Shown here: in pieces, positions 32,765 through 41,325 of the stretch
Position numbering within the stretch: the first letter of the stretch is position 1
Layout of the letters: each line of letters begins with the position of its first letter
Origin: Pseudeuparius sepicola
Taxonomy: Eukaryota; Arthropoda; Insecta; Coleoptera; Anthribidae
Assembly: GCA_963920635.1 (NCBI GenBank)
Contig: OY987299.1
Span: forward strand, 71,344,692-71,408,691
Reading direction: 5' to 3'
Length of the DNA stretch: 64,000 bases
The notes under the pieces: model-generated
What the model saw: only the letters and a program-made list of their open reading frames with translations
What the model was told of the DNA's origin: nothing
Database searches by the model: none
Program-made: the position numbers and the translations under genes

Positions 32765-33433
32765 ATGCAAGTTCAGCAACAGCAAGTTTGTCTCCCTATC
32801 GAAAATCTAGATGTCATACAAGGGGGTACGGTAAAATCAAAACACGGTACCCTACTACCAGACTCGTTTAGGGCAATCTTGTGTGGACCTAGCGGGTGTG
32901 GTAAAACGAACGCACTCCTTAGTTTGATTTTCAACGAAAACGGTTTGAAATTCGAAAATATCTACTTATATACGAAATCGTTGTACCAACCGAAATATCA
33001 ATTATTGCAGGATGTAGTAAAAAAAGTCGGTTGCATCGGCTTCTTTCCGTATACGATAAACGAGGACGTCATCGATCCGTCGGAAGCTCTAGAAAATTCG
33101 ATATTCATATTTGATGATAATAAAATCAGGGAATTTTATTCGATGGGGCGCCACAAAGCGGTGGACGTCGCTTATCTATGTCAAACGTATTCGAAAATTC
33201 CGAAGCAGCTCATACGCGATAATTGCAACGTGATCGTGTTATTTAAACAAGACGACGTAAATCTGAAACACGTTTACGAGGAACATGTGTCGCCAGACGT
33301 CACGTACGAAGATTTCAAAAAGCTGTGCTATCAATGTTGGGACGACAGCTATGGCACTCTGGTCATAGTTAAGGATTTTAGTCTGAAAAACGGGCGGTAT
33401 AGGAAAGGTTTCGATAAGTATATAAGGCTGTGA
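32765..33433 (+). CDS. FtsK/HerA-type genome-packaging ATPase
   Basis: 222 codons from ATG 32765. Walker A is GPSGCGKT (41-48) and Walker B is IFIFDD (113-118). The sequence continues with the AYLCQTYSKIPKQLIRDNCN segment typical of A32-like/HerA packaging ATPases. It would pump element DNA into the capsid. The protein is short but complete for the family. The TATA box of the next gene lies within its last codons (33419), and the PY frame follows after 26 bp. Confidence 0.9.
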   Translation: MQVQQQQVCLPIENLDVIQGGTVKSKHGTLLPDSFRAILCGPSGCGKTNALLSLIFNENGLKFENIYLYTKSLYQPKYQLLQDVVKKVGCIGFFPYTINEDVIDPSEALENSIFIFDDNKIREFYSMGRHKAVDVAYLCQTYSKIPKQLIRDNCNVIVLFKQDDVNLKHVYEEHVSPDVTYEDFKKLCYQCWDDSYGTLVIVKDFSLKNGRYRKGFDKYIRL

Positions 33434-33453
33434 GTACTTCTCTAACGTTAGTG
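33419..33453 (+). promoter_or_regulatory. Core promoter of the PY gene
   Basis: TATATAAG at 33419-33426, overlapping the ATPase end, and TTAGTG at 33448-33453, with the A at 33450, 31 nt apart. The leader is 10 nt to ATG 33460. Confidence 0.65.
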
Positions 33454-33459
33454 GTCAAC

Positions 33460-34491
33460 ATGCCGCTGACGTCAGAGGATCAAATTCTAAAAGCGCACCG
33501 CGCAAGAAAAATCAGTGAACTTGCACGAGCGATTAGAAAAAAACACACGGCTTTGAAGTTGGGGAAATTCGATGAAGACGAGACGCTGGAAAAAATATTC
33601 AAACCAGTGACGCAATCTATCAAAACGTTACAAATAAAAAAAGACATTTTAGACATCGAACCGAAGAAAGAAAAAACTAAGGTGGAAACTAAAAAAGAAG
33701 AAGAAATTGGGGAAAGCAGTGATACAAGAATACAGAAAAAAGTAGAAACATTAAAGCAACGGATTGAAAAGTTAACAGGAGATTTTACCCCGAAACTTCC
33801 ACCACACGCCGAAAAGGCAACGGCAGATTTTAGTCCGACACTGCCATCAGTCGAAGAGAAAAATGAAGAGGAAGAGGAGATTTTTGAAGATGTATCTCAG
33901 TATTCTCCTACCGTTGTAAAGGACTACCTAGAAGCATATCCGGAAATAGCTCGACCGTATATTCAAAAATATAACGCAAAGGCACCCCAAATCGATTTTG
34001 TATACGGACCCAAGTATAGCGCAAGCGAATCAAAATGGACCTTGGGAAAAGAAACTTTAGATTTCGATAGAAAAACGTCGGATATAATAGTGGGTAGGAA
34101 GAGGTATAAAGGTACCAAAGGACTTTTCCAATTGATTTTTTATAACGATCCTCGAGCCAATTTGGTGGAGATGAAAAATTATAGTAAAATTCTAACTGAA
34201 ACGTCGGTACATCTGAATAGCGCGGGTAAATTTAGAGGTTCATCTCGATATAAGTACACGAATGTTATTAAACCGTTACTAAAACGCGGAGAAGATGAGG
34301 GGGCAAGCGGTAAAGGTATGCGTCTCACTTATAACGAAAAACCGGTGGAGTACATGTTTTGGGACGACGTCAACGAATTAGTTGACAGATTGCGATTACT
34401 GGTGGCATCCAAAAACGCCGGCAACACTTCTCACGACAACGAAATCGTAGCCATTATAAACGAACTGAAGGAAGCTAAAGTCATCAGATAA
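33460..34491 (+). CDS. Polinton PY-like protein (DUF8207 type)
   Basis: 343 codons from ATG 33460, chosen because it follows the initiator. The N-terminal third is basic. Residues roughly 70-170 are a charged, low-complexity spacer with repeated DF.P.LP units and an acidic run (EEKNEEEEE). The C-terminal domain has IDFVYGPKY, DIIVGRKRYKGTKGLFQLIFYNDP and the ending KPVEYMFWDDVNELVDRLRLLVASKNAGNTSHDNEI. This is the signature of the widespread Polinton protein often called PY, now DUF8207. Its biochemical role is not established. It lies between the ATPase and the integrase, a common Polinton neighbourhood. Confidence 0.85.
   Translation: MPLTSEDQILKAHRARKISELARAIRKKHTALKLGKFDEDETLEKIFKPVTQSIKTLQIKKDILDIEPKKEKTKVETKKEEEIGESSDTRIQKKVETLKQRIEKLTGDFTPKLPPHAEKATADFSPTLPSVEEKNEEEEEIFEDVSQYSPTVVKDYLEAYPEIARPYIQKYNAKAPQIDFVYGPKYSASESKWTLGKETLDFDRKTSDIIVGRKRYKGTKGLFQLIFYNDPRANLVEMKNYSKILTETSVHLNSAGKFRGSSRYKYTNVIKPLLKRGEDEGASGKGMRLTYNEKPVEYMFWDDVNELVDRLRLLVASKNAGNTSHDNEIVAIINELKEAKVIR
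34455..34489 (+). promoter_or_regulatory. Possible core promoter of the integrase gene
   Basis: TATAAA at 34455-34460 and ATCAGA with its A at 34486, 31 nt apart, both inside the end of the PY frame. The leader of 44 nt to ATG 34530 has no ATG. Confidence 0.4.
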
Positions 34492-34529
34492 CTTAGTCGC
34501 GCTGAAGAAAGCGGGTCACAAATTTCGAT

Positions 34530-35471
34530 ATGAACTCTAAGTATACCAAGGAAAAAATTCAACTGATTAGGGAATTGCATAAACCGATACGAAAAAAATA
34601 CCCTAGGCGTAGAACTATTATTAAAGGTTTGGATGATCTTTGGCAAGCCGACCTAGGACAGCTGGATCAGTACGCCAGCCGCAATAGAAACTTTAAATTC
34701 AGACTAGTCGTGATCGACTGCTTTTCCAAATTTGTCTGGTGCAAACCGTTAAAATCCAAGTCGGGAGAAGAAGTCACGAAGGCTTTCGCCGATATTCTCA
34801 AAAATTCCTCGGGGCGTCGACCTCGAAATCTCCAGACCGATCAAGGCAAGGAATTTTACAACTGTCATTTTAAGAAGTTATTGAATACTTTTAACGTCAA
34901 CCACTATAGCACGTTTAGCGACACGAAAGCGGCGATAGTAGAGAGAGTGATCCGCACCTTGAAAGAACAACTGTTCAAGTATTTCAGTTTAAGTGGCACG
35001 TACAAGTGGATCGATATTTTACCGACGCTAGTTGACGAATATAATGATAGGAGACATAGAATCATACGTATGAAACCCAAAGATGTGAACAAAACAAACG
35101 AACGGAACGTTCTTAATGCCTCTTTCAGTCACGTAAAGACTTTCGATAAACAAAAGTTTAAACTAGGCGACATAGTTAGGATCAGCAAAGTCAAGCACGT
35201 CTTTCAGAAGGGATACACGCCCAACTGGACGACTGAATTGTTTAAAATCTCAAAGGTTCAAATTACGAACCCTCCCACATATCTCTTGGAAGACTTGAAC
35301 GGAAGACCTATCCAGGGGGGTTTCTACACCGAGGAATTGCAAAAAACGTCCGATCCAGACGTCTTCTTGGTAGAAAAGGTGTTGCGTAGAAAAGGAAAGA
35401 AGATTTTGGTCCGTTGGCTGGGGTTCGATAAAAGCCACGACTCCTGGATAGACGCAACAGACGTCTTGTAG
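34530..35471 (+). CDS. Retroviral-type DDE integrase with chromodomain
   Basis: 313 codons. The catalytic triad is Asp41 (WQADLG), Asp104 (LQTDQGKEF) and Glu138 (AAIVERVIRTLK), with the YNDRRHR...KP.DV tail typical of the Polinton c-integrase. Residues about 268-313 read VFLVEKVLRRKGKKILVRWLGFDKSHDSWI, a clear chromodomain. A canonical HHCC zinc domain is not seen. The enzyme would join the AG...CT ends to target DNA and create the 6-bp duplication found here. The chromodomain could steer insertion toward methylated-histone chromatin, which would fit this transposon-dense site; that link is inference. Confidence 0.93.
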   Translation: MNSKYTKEKIQLIRELHKPIRKKYPRRRTIIKGLDDLWQADLGQLDQYASRNRNFKFRLVVIDCFSKFVWCKPLKSKSGEEVTKAFADILKNSSGRRPRNLQTDQGKEFYNCHFKKLLNTFNVNHYSTFSDTKAAIVERVIRTLKEQLFKYFSLSGTYKWIDILPTLVDEYNDRRHRIIRMKPKDVNKTNERNVLNASFSHVKTFDKQKFKLGDIVRISKVKHVFQKGYTPNWTTELFKISKVQITNPPTYLLEDLNGRPIQGGFYTEELQKTSDPDVFLVEKVLRRKGKKILVRWLGFDKSHDSWIDATDVL

Positions 35472-35483
35472 TAGTGGCGGAGC

Positions 35484-36146
35484 ATGGGTGACAGTAGTGG
35501 CTACGAATCTGACGCAGCCGGCGATGTCGATGACGTTCCACAGCAAACGACTCAAAGAGAGAGACTTCTTCTGTTGAAAACATGTTTTCATTTGGCACCT
35601 GGTCACGTATATACCGTACATTGTGGGTTGAGTCCACTACGATTTTTTACACCTGCTGTAAATATCGTCTGCGGACAAGGTACCCGAGAAGAATGCGTTA
35701 TGACCATGGACCACGTGGAGTGGAAAGAACTTATCTTGCACCTGTATAAGTTTTTCGAACACGGTGATGGTCTGCCTGTGAAATTTGGTTGCGACATGGA
35801 ATTGGACACGATTAATTCGGACGGACTAGAAATCGTGTCGCTCGGCAGAAACGGCGTATACTTTTACTTCAGCGAGGCATGTTGTATCGAACTGCTACGC
35901 ATAGATAAGGATGTTTCTTTTAAAATCGCTTTATTGCACAGTTTTAAGTTAGTTGATTTCTATTTTAATTTTTTAGATACGGTAAATGATATGTTGATAA
36001 AAAGTAATTTTAGAATAAGTATTAGAGATACTATTAAGTTACTTTGTAATCCAATGTGTAACATAGAAAAGTATTGTATTTATGAACTCTTTTATCTTGA
36101 TAGGGAGTTTTTGTTAGCTGACTTGTATAGGAGAAGGTTTTCTTAA
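35484..36146 (+). CDS. Unassigned Polinton protein
   Basis: 220 codons from ATG 35484, 12 bp after the integrase stop. The N-terminus is acidic (GDSSGYESDAAGDVDD). The middle contains LAPGHVYTVHCGL and EWKELILHLYKFF. The C-terminal third (from about 35920) is suddenly AT-rich in codon use and rich in hydrophobic and aromatic residues (FKLVDFYFNFLDTV). I have seen proteins with the ...LL.SFKL..FYF.FL... ending in other insect Polintons but know of no function. It ends in a poly(A) signal shared with the convergent polymerase gene. Confidence 0.6.
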   Translation: MGDSSGYESDAAGDVDDVPQQTTQRERLLLLKTCFHLAPGHVYTVHCGLSPLRFFTPAVNIVCGQGTREECVMTMDHVEWKELILHLYKFFEHGDGLPVKFGCDMELDTINSDGLEIVSLGRNGVYFYFSEACCIELLRIDKDVSFKIALLHSFKLVDFYFNFLDTVNDMLIKSNFRISIRDTIKLLCNPMCNIEKYCIYELFYLDREFLLADLYRRRFS

Positions 36147-36178
36147 ATAAAACGACATTTTAAAAATATTTTTTTATT
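36146..36178. terminator. Overlapping convergent poly(A) signals
   Basis: AATAAA on the plus strand at 36146-36151, using the last base of the stop codon. The complement TTTATT lies at 36173-36178 for the minus-strand polymerase. The two transcription directions meet here with only 56 bp between stop codons. Confidence 0.65.
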
Positions 36179-36202
36179 CACACACCCACACATTCTCACA
36201 TT

Positions 36203-39200
36203 TCAATCTACATCTATGATATCCTTATGACCCCAAGGCAGGGTGACTATATTGTCGACGATATATCTCTTATTATCGAAAGGGTTGAGGCCGACTTTGC
36301 TTTGTTCGATACTAAACACCGTATGGGCGTAAGAACGTATGGTGCACTGGCTGGCGATTTTTTCCCTCTTTTCGAACAAGCAATCGACGTAATCCTGGTA
36401 CGTGATTTTATTTTTTACCACGCTGTATTTGACTCCCTTGGCTTTTTTCACGCACTTCTTTCCCCCGTCCACCAGATAAGTATACATTTTCGATCGGAGT
36501 CCGACGAAATGGGTTAAGATCCTACCGTTTAACTCGTCCTTCATCAGTCCCGGCACTTTTTTATTTACTAGCGGAATTTCGTAACCATTATTAGGTGGGA
36601 AGTCGGAGGTGTCGAAACGAGCTAAATTTTTAAGTATGACATCGCGGTAAACGTCATCGCAAGAAATTTCATAGATGAGACTGTCCGTGTCCGTGTACAA
36701 TAATTGACAGTCGGAAGGCGAGGAGTTTTTTAGCATAAAATCGTAATGAAATTCGTAGACGCAGGTTTTGGATATGTCTAGAATCGCCATTCCTATATAC
36801 AGCGGCTTATTAAAGTTAATACGCGTCTTATTCAATTCGACGCTAATTAGGTTTTCGTCGAATATCGATCTGGATCTAAAAGCCGGACACGAAATTAAAT
36901 GTTTCGCTCCGTACCTGCCCTCCCACTTATTCACCAACTTAACGATTCTGTGTTTCCTAATATTTTCCATGGTTTTTCCGTAGATAGCGTTGTTCATAAG
37001 TTTAATGATGGTCTTTTCGAAATCAAACTTTGCCTGCGCCCTCAATCGCGTGTTGAACTTTATGTATGGCGCCAAAAAAGCGGACTGTTTAAATTTTAAA
37101 ATTCTGTGCGTCTTTTTTAAAATCAGACCGTGATTCAGGGCCTGCTTGAGCGCCCTGTAATGTATCACGTATTTTTCTTTAGGATAAAGGGTGGTCATGA
37201 GTTTAGACGATTTCGCTTCCGGCGGTATGCGATGTTCGGCCGCGAAAGGTAGATCTTTGTGCGAGTCATGTAGTCCCTCCGGATATTCTAAGTCCACCTC
37301 TAACACGTATCCCTCTTTAGCGTCGTCGGGAATTTTAGTGACGTCGATGGCGTCGATATTGTCGACCCAACGAAAATCGCCCTGTGGCAGACACTCGCAC
37401 ATCGCCCAGCCGTACAGATTATTAACGTCTAGATACAAGATATATTTGGAGGGATCGCTCGGATCGTACTCTTCCATGTACTTGTTATTAGCTCGCGCGA
37501 AGCGCTTACAACACTGACTCAGTCCGCCCCTAACGCCCCTCTCGAAAAATAGCAAAATATCTATATCTTGAAACGTCTCCAGTCGACAGCCGGTGAATTT
37601 TAACATACAATCATAAGTATACCCTGGCATGGTGTAATACCAAGCGGGATCCAATCCGTAATTAGCGTGACACGACTTTCTGAACGTTTCGAAGATGTCG
37701 GTCAGCAGCATTATGTCGGTTTTTAAGTACAAATCCGAGTACTCGCTGATAGTCTGTATGTGGAATTTTTCCCAAACCAGTTGCGCGTGCGCGTAGTCAC
37801 TTTCGGCAATATCGGTGTCGTTTAGTTTGTTATAGAATTTATCGATGGGCGGAAGCGAATTTTCTCGTAATTTCTCCAAGTCGTCGATGTAGTCGTAACA
37901 AAAAACGCCTTTTCTAGTTAACAATGCCAAATCGTCAGAGGGAACGTCACGAAATTCCTTTCCGGTATTGAAGAAATCCGCTTTTGTGAGAGAGGAAGCT
38001 AGCGTGTCGAGTGAAAACCCCATGAATCTGAGGGAATCGATAAAGCGGAATTTTACGTTGGTGTCGGCGTCGAAAATCGTAAAACTTATGAATTTTTCTT
38101 TATTTATGGGAAGCAGGGTGATATGATTGCGTTTGGCGAGATCCCTGATTATGAAATGACTGTCGTAACCGCTGAAATTGTGAAATACCACGGGGATCAT
38201 GAACGAATTTCTATAATTTAGATTACAGCTCTGATGGGCGTACCCACGAAACCGCGAAGTCAAATGACAATGATCGCGAACTATGATGTCATCGGGAGTG
38301 AATCTTTTCTCGCAAATATGGCAATTCGCCGTGGCATTTTTCAAACTTATGTTTTCCTTCATCGGTTCGACGTTTGTCAGTTTCGACGCGACAAATTTCG
38401 CGATTTCCTCCATCTGATCCGCGAACCAAGACATGCAATCCGGCCCTCGATAGCTTTTGTAGAAAGACAGAGAGTTATCGTAGGAGCATTTAAAATAAAA
38501 GCCGGCGCTGAACGCCTCGTGTTTCTGATACTTGGAAGTCTGGGACATCGGCTCAGAGTCGTGATAAGGTTTTAGAATAGACTCGAAATCCGAGTACACG
38601 ACGAAAGGAGTACGTTCCTTATGTACGTAGTTTTTAAAGTATATAAATTTTTCTTTGGGGAACGTTACCTGGTAATTATTCCGTTCTCGACAGTAAACCG
38701 CGTGCTCGTCTAATTTCGCTTGGGTTTGAAAATAATTCAGACATCTGTCACATATGAACATTTTGCCGTTGTGTTTATTCATTTGCGTTGAAATTAGACG
38801 CGATAAATTTTTAATCCAACAGAAATGATATTTTATATCTGTCATTCGGACGTCTTCCGCGGGAGGCGTCTCGTAATCGTTCATATTCGGGAAATATTGA
38901 TCCTGAACGATGAGTAAGTTCACGTGCCTATCCATCTTCTTTTTTGTTAACCGCACCGGACCGGTATTAAATTTACGCGGATCTTCACATACTAACTCTA
39001 GGGCGTACACGTTTACGGATATTTCGTTTAACTTTTCGAACCTATCAATTTTAGCTAGCGTCATGGGAAATTCTAACCCATCCAGATTTAAAACCTGTGT
39101 GAAATAGGGGTATGCACTAGTGCGATCCGAATGACGGTCTACGGGGTATAGCGCGGAAACGACGGCCCACAAGAAACAGGCATCGTCGTTGTTTTTAACG

Positions 39201-39937
39201 TTAACGCAAGCTTGCTTCTTCAAAATTTCATTCGGTAGGCTCACGTAGGTCCCTCCGCCGTTTCCCATTTCGACTTTGCTTATGTTAACTTCCAAACTTA
39301 AAATTCGATGTAGCGCCCAACCGGAATCGCGCTCCTGGAACTCCTCCAGGCTCTTTAGGATGCTATCGGTAACGTGGTCGGCGAACCATCGTTTTAGGTC
39401 CGTCCCCCCGTCGATAGTGACATTTTTCGTGCTGAAATATTTATTTTCCAAAATTTCTTCGTCTCCGATTTTTTTTATAAATTCACCGCAGAAAACGGTG
39501 TTGATCTTGATCATCCTATATTCTCTCACGATCGTAGGTACGCGACGTTTTAGAAGGAGAAAAGCGTCATTCAAAAATTCCGTAATGTCTTTATGACTCA
39601 GATTTATAATTATGCCAGAACGAATTCTACGTTTAAATGCCGACTTAGTTTCCTCCCATTTCACCCGATCGCGTCTCGTCAAACCGCTCCCCCTGTGTCT
39701 CGTTTTTAAGTAAGCTCTGAATCTTTTTAAATGCCCCAAATTCGTTTGAAGTTTAGTCATCGTACCGGGATTGCAATCGTATACTTTTATGGCGGCGTAA
39801 ACCAGTCTAATATTTCTGTTGATTAGCTTCAGCCAGCGCTCTCGCGTCGTCATGTCCATACCGTTTGTTAGTAATCGAAAAGCCCGTTCGCAAACTTCGA
39901 CGATGTCGTCACTCACTGCGGAGATCTCCGCAGCCAT
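36203..39937 (-). CDS. Protein-primed family B DNA polymerase
   Basis: 1,244 codons from ATG 39937. The N-terminal ~430 residues are an extension that includes NDDACFLWAVVSALYP (about 250-264) and a zinc-finger CDRC...H...C (396-416). The exonuclease motifs are ExoI YSDFES (D450, E452), ExoII FHNFSGYDSHF (D592) and ExoIII YLKTD (Y737, D741). The HNH-like Cys/His block at 539-571 is usual in this family. The polymerase motifs are A YLDVNNLYGW (D837), B KLMNNAIYGKTM (980-990) and C YTDTDS (D1082, D1084), plus a KKCVKKAKG motif. It would replicate the element from its termini using a protein primer. All catalytic residues are present. It is the only large minus-strand gene. Confidence 0.95.
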   Translation of the reverse strand: MAAEISAVSDDIVEVCERAFRLLTNGMDMTTRERWLKLINRNIRLVYAAIKVYDCNPGTMTKLQTNLGHLKRFRAYLKTRHRGSGLTRRDRVKWEETKSAFKRRIRSGIIINLSHKDITEFLNDAFLLLKRRVPTIVREYRMIKINTVFCGEFIKKIGDEEILENKYFSTKNVTIDGGTDLKRWFADHVTDSILKSLEEFQERDSGWALHRILSLEVNISKVEMGNGGGTYVSLPNEILKKQACVNVKNNDDACFLWAVVSALYPVDRHSDRTSAYPYFTQVLNLDGLEFPMTLAKIDRFEKLNEISVNVYALELVCEDPRKFNTGPVRLTKKKMDRHVNLLIVQDQYFPNMNDYETPPAEDVRMTDIKYHFCWIKNLSRLISTQMNKHNGKMFICDRCLNYFQTQAKLDEHAVYCRERNNYQVTFPKEKFIYFKNYVHKERTPFVVYSDFESILKPYHDSEPMSQTSKYQKHEAFSAGFYFKCSYDNSLSFYKSYRGPDCMSWFADQMEEIAKFVASKLTNVEPMKENISLKNATANCHICEKRFTPDDIIVRDHCHLTSRFRGYAHQSCNLNYRNSFMIPVVFHNFSGYDSHFIIRDLAKRNHITLLPINKEKFISFTIFDADTNVKFRFIDSLRFMGFSLDTLASSLTKADFFNTGKEFRDVPSDDLALLTRKGVFCYDYIDDLEKLRENSLPPIDKFYNKLNDTDIAESDYAHAQLVWEKFHIQTISEYSDLYLKTDIMLLTDIFETFRKSCHANYGLDPAWYYTMPGYTYDCMLKFTGCRLETFQDIDILLFFERGVRGGLSQCCKRFARANNKYMEEYDPSDPSKYILYLDVNNLYGWAMCECLPQGDFRWVDNIDAIDVTKIPDDAKEGYVLEVDLEYPEGLHDSHKDLPFAAEHRIPPEAKSSKLMTTLYPKEKYVIHYRALKQALNHGLILKKTHRILKFKQSAFLAPYIKFNTRLRAQAKFDFEKTIIKLMNNAIYGKTMENIRKHRIVKLVNKWEGRYGAKHLISCPAFRSRSIFDENLISVELNKTRINFNKPLYIGMAILDISKTCVYEFHYDFMLKNSSPSDCQLLYTDTDSLIYEISCDDVYRDVILKNLARFDTSDFPPNNGYEIPLVNKKVPGLMKDELNGRILTHFVGLRSKMYTYLVDGGKKCVKKAKGVKYSVVKNKITYQDYVDCLFEKREKIASQCTIRSYAHTVFSIEQSKVGLNPFDNKRYIVDNIVTLPWGHKDIIDVD

Positions 39938-39958
39938 GATGTTCGTCGTGCGGTCGCA

Positions 39959-39992
39959 GACTGGTGCCGTTCGATGCGAGACCTCTTTATAT
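39959..39992 (-). promoter_or_regulatory. Core promoter of the polymerase gene
   Basis: On the minus strand, TATATAAAG (39992-39984) is followed by CCAGTC (39964-39959) with its A at 39962, 30 nt apart. The leader is about 24 nt to ATG 39937. Confidence 0.65.
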
Positions 39993-40075
39993 ACCTATCG
40001 GACGGCACATTTGCTACACTAAAAAAATAGAAAAAAAGTGAAAAAGTTCAAAAAACATTGGGAAGATATAAATTT

Positions 40076-41325
40076 ACATATTATAGAAAAATTTTGGCAA
40101 AAAAAAATTTTGATAAAAAAAAAATTGACAAAAAAAAATTTGCCAAAAACAATTTTGGTAAAAAAAAATTTGCCAAAAAAAAATTTTTGTTAATAAAAAT
40201 TCTGCCAAAAAAAATTTTGCTAAAAAAAATGTGGCAAAATAAAAATTTGGCAAAAAAAAATTTGGTAAAAAAAATGTTGTAAAAAAATTTTGGCAAAAAA
40301 AATTTTTTGGCAGAAAACAAATTTGGCAAAAAAAATTTGGCAAAAAAAATTTTTGGTAAAAAAAAATTGTCAAAAAAAAAATTTGGCAAAAAAAAAATTT
40401 GACAAAAAAAATTTTTGGTAAAAAAAAATTGTCAAAAAAAATTTTTGGCAAAAAAAAAATTTGGCAAAAAAAAAATTTGGTAAAAAAATTTTTGGCAAAA
40501 AAAATTTTGGTAAAAAAAATTTCTGCCAAAAAAAAATTTTGACAAAAAAAAAATTGACAAAAAAAAATTTGCCAAAAACAATTTTGGTAAAAAAAAATTT
40601 GCCAAAAAAAAATTTTTGTTAATAAAAATTCTGCCAAAAAAAATTTTGCTAAAAAAAATGTGGCAAAATAAAAATTTGGCAAAAAAAAATTTGGTAAAAA
40701 AAATTTTGTAAAAAAATTTTGGCAAAAAAAATTTTTTGGCAGAAAACAAATTTGGCAAAAAAAATTTGGCAAAAAAAATTTTTGGTAAAAAAAAATTGTC
40801 AAAAAAAAAATTTGGCAAAAAAAAAAATTTGACAAAAAAAATTTTTGGTAAAAAAAAATTGTCAAAAAAAATTTTTGGCAAAAAAAAAATTTGGCAAAAA
40901 AAAAATTTGGTAAAAAAATTTTTGGCAAAAAAAATTTTGGTAAAAAAAAATTCTGCCAAAAAAAAATTTTGGTAAAAAAAAATTTTGGCAAAAAAAATTT
41001 CGCAAAAAAAAAAATTTGGCAAAAAAAATTTTACAAAAAAAAATTTTGACAAAAAAAAATTTGACAAAAAAAATTTGGCAAAAAAAAATTTGCCAAAAAA
41101 AAATTTTGCAAAAAAAAATTTTGGCCAAAAAAAATTGTCAAAAAAAAATTTGACAAAAAAAAATTTGACGAAAAAAAAAATTTGGGGAAAAAAATTTTGA
41201 CGAAAAAAAAATTTGGGGAAAAAAAAATGTTGCAAAAAAAAATTTTGGTAAAAAAAAATTTTGGTAAAAAAAAATTTTGGCAAAAAAAAATTTTGGCAAA
41301 AAAACTTCTACAAAAAATCACAAAA
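40076..41325. repeat. A-tract / TTGGCA tandem array, 1.25 kb
   Basis: More than 70 imperfect units of about 13-17 bp of the form AAAAAAAATTTGGC, varying to GGTA, GACA or GCCA. A higher-order duplication is visible: about 40095-40500 recurs about 429 bp later, with even the interruption TGTTAATAAAAATTCTGCC preserved (40189 and 40618). The long frames here encode only repeats of FF(A/L)(K/P)(F/N)F and are artefacts of the repeat. The array lies between the polymerase promoter and the right TIR. Confidence 0.85.

Noticed and set aside
36203..39937. OTU-like protease in the polymerase N-terminal extension (NDDACFLW)
   Set aside because: The cysteine context is only loosely OTU-like, and I cannot identify the matching histidine with confidence. 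It is left as an extension of unknown function.
40074..41321. Long minus-strand frames of up to 305 codons made of FF-rich repeats
   Set aside because: They are translations of the A-tract array. The same repeat is open in several frames and on both strands, and no conserved domain appears.
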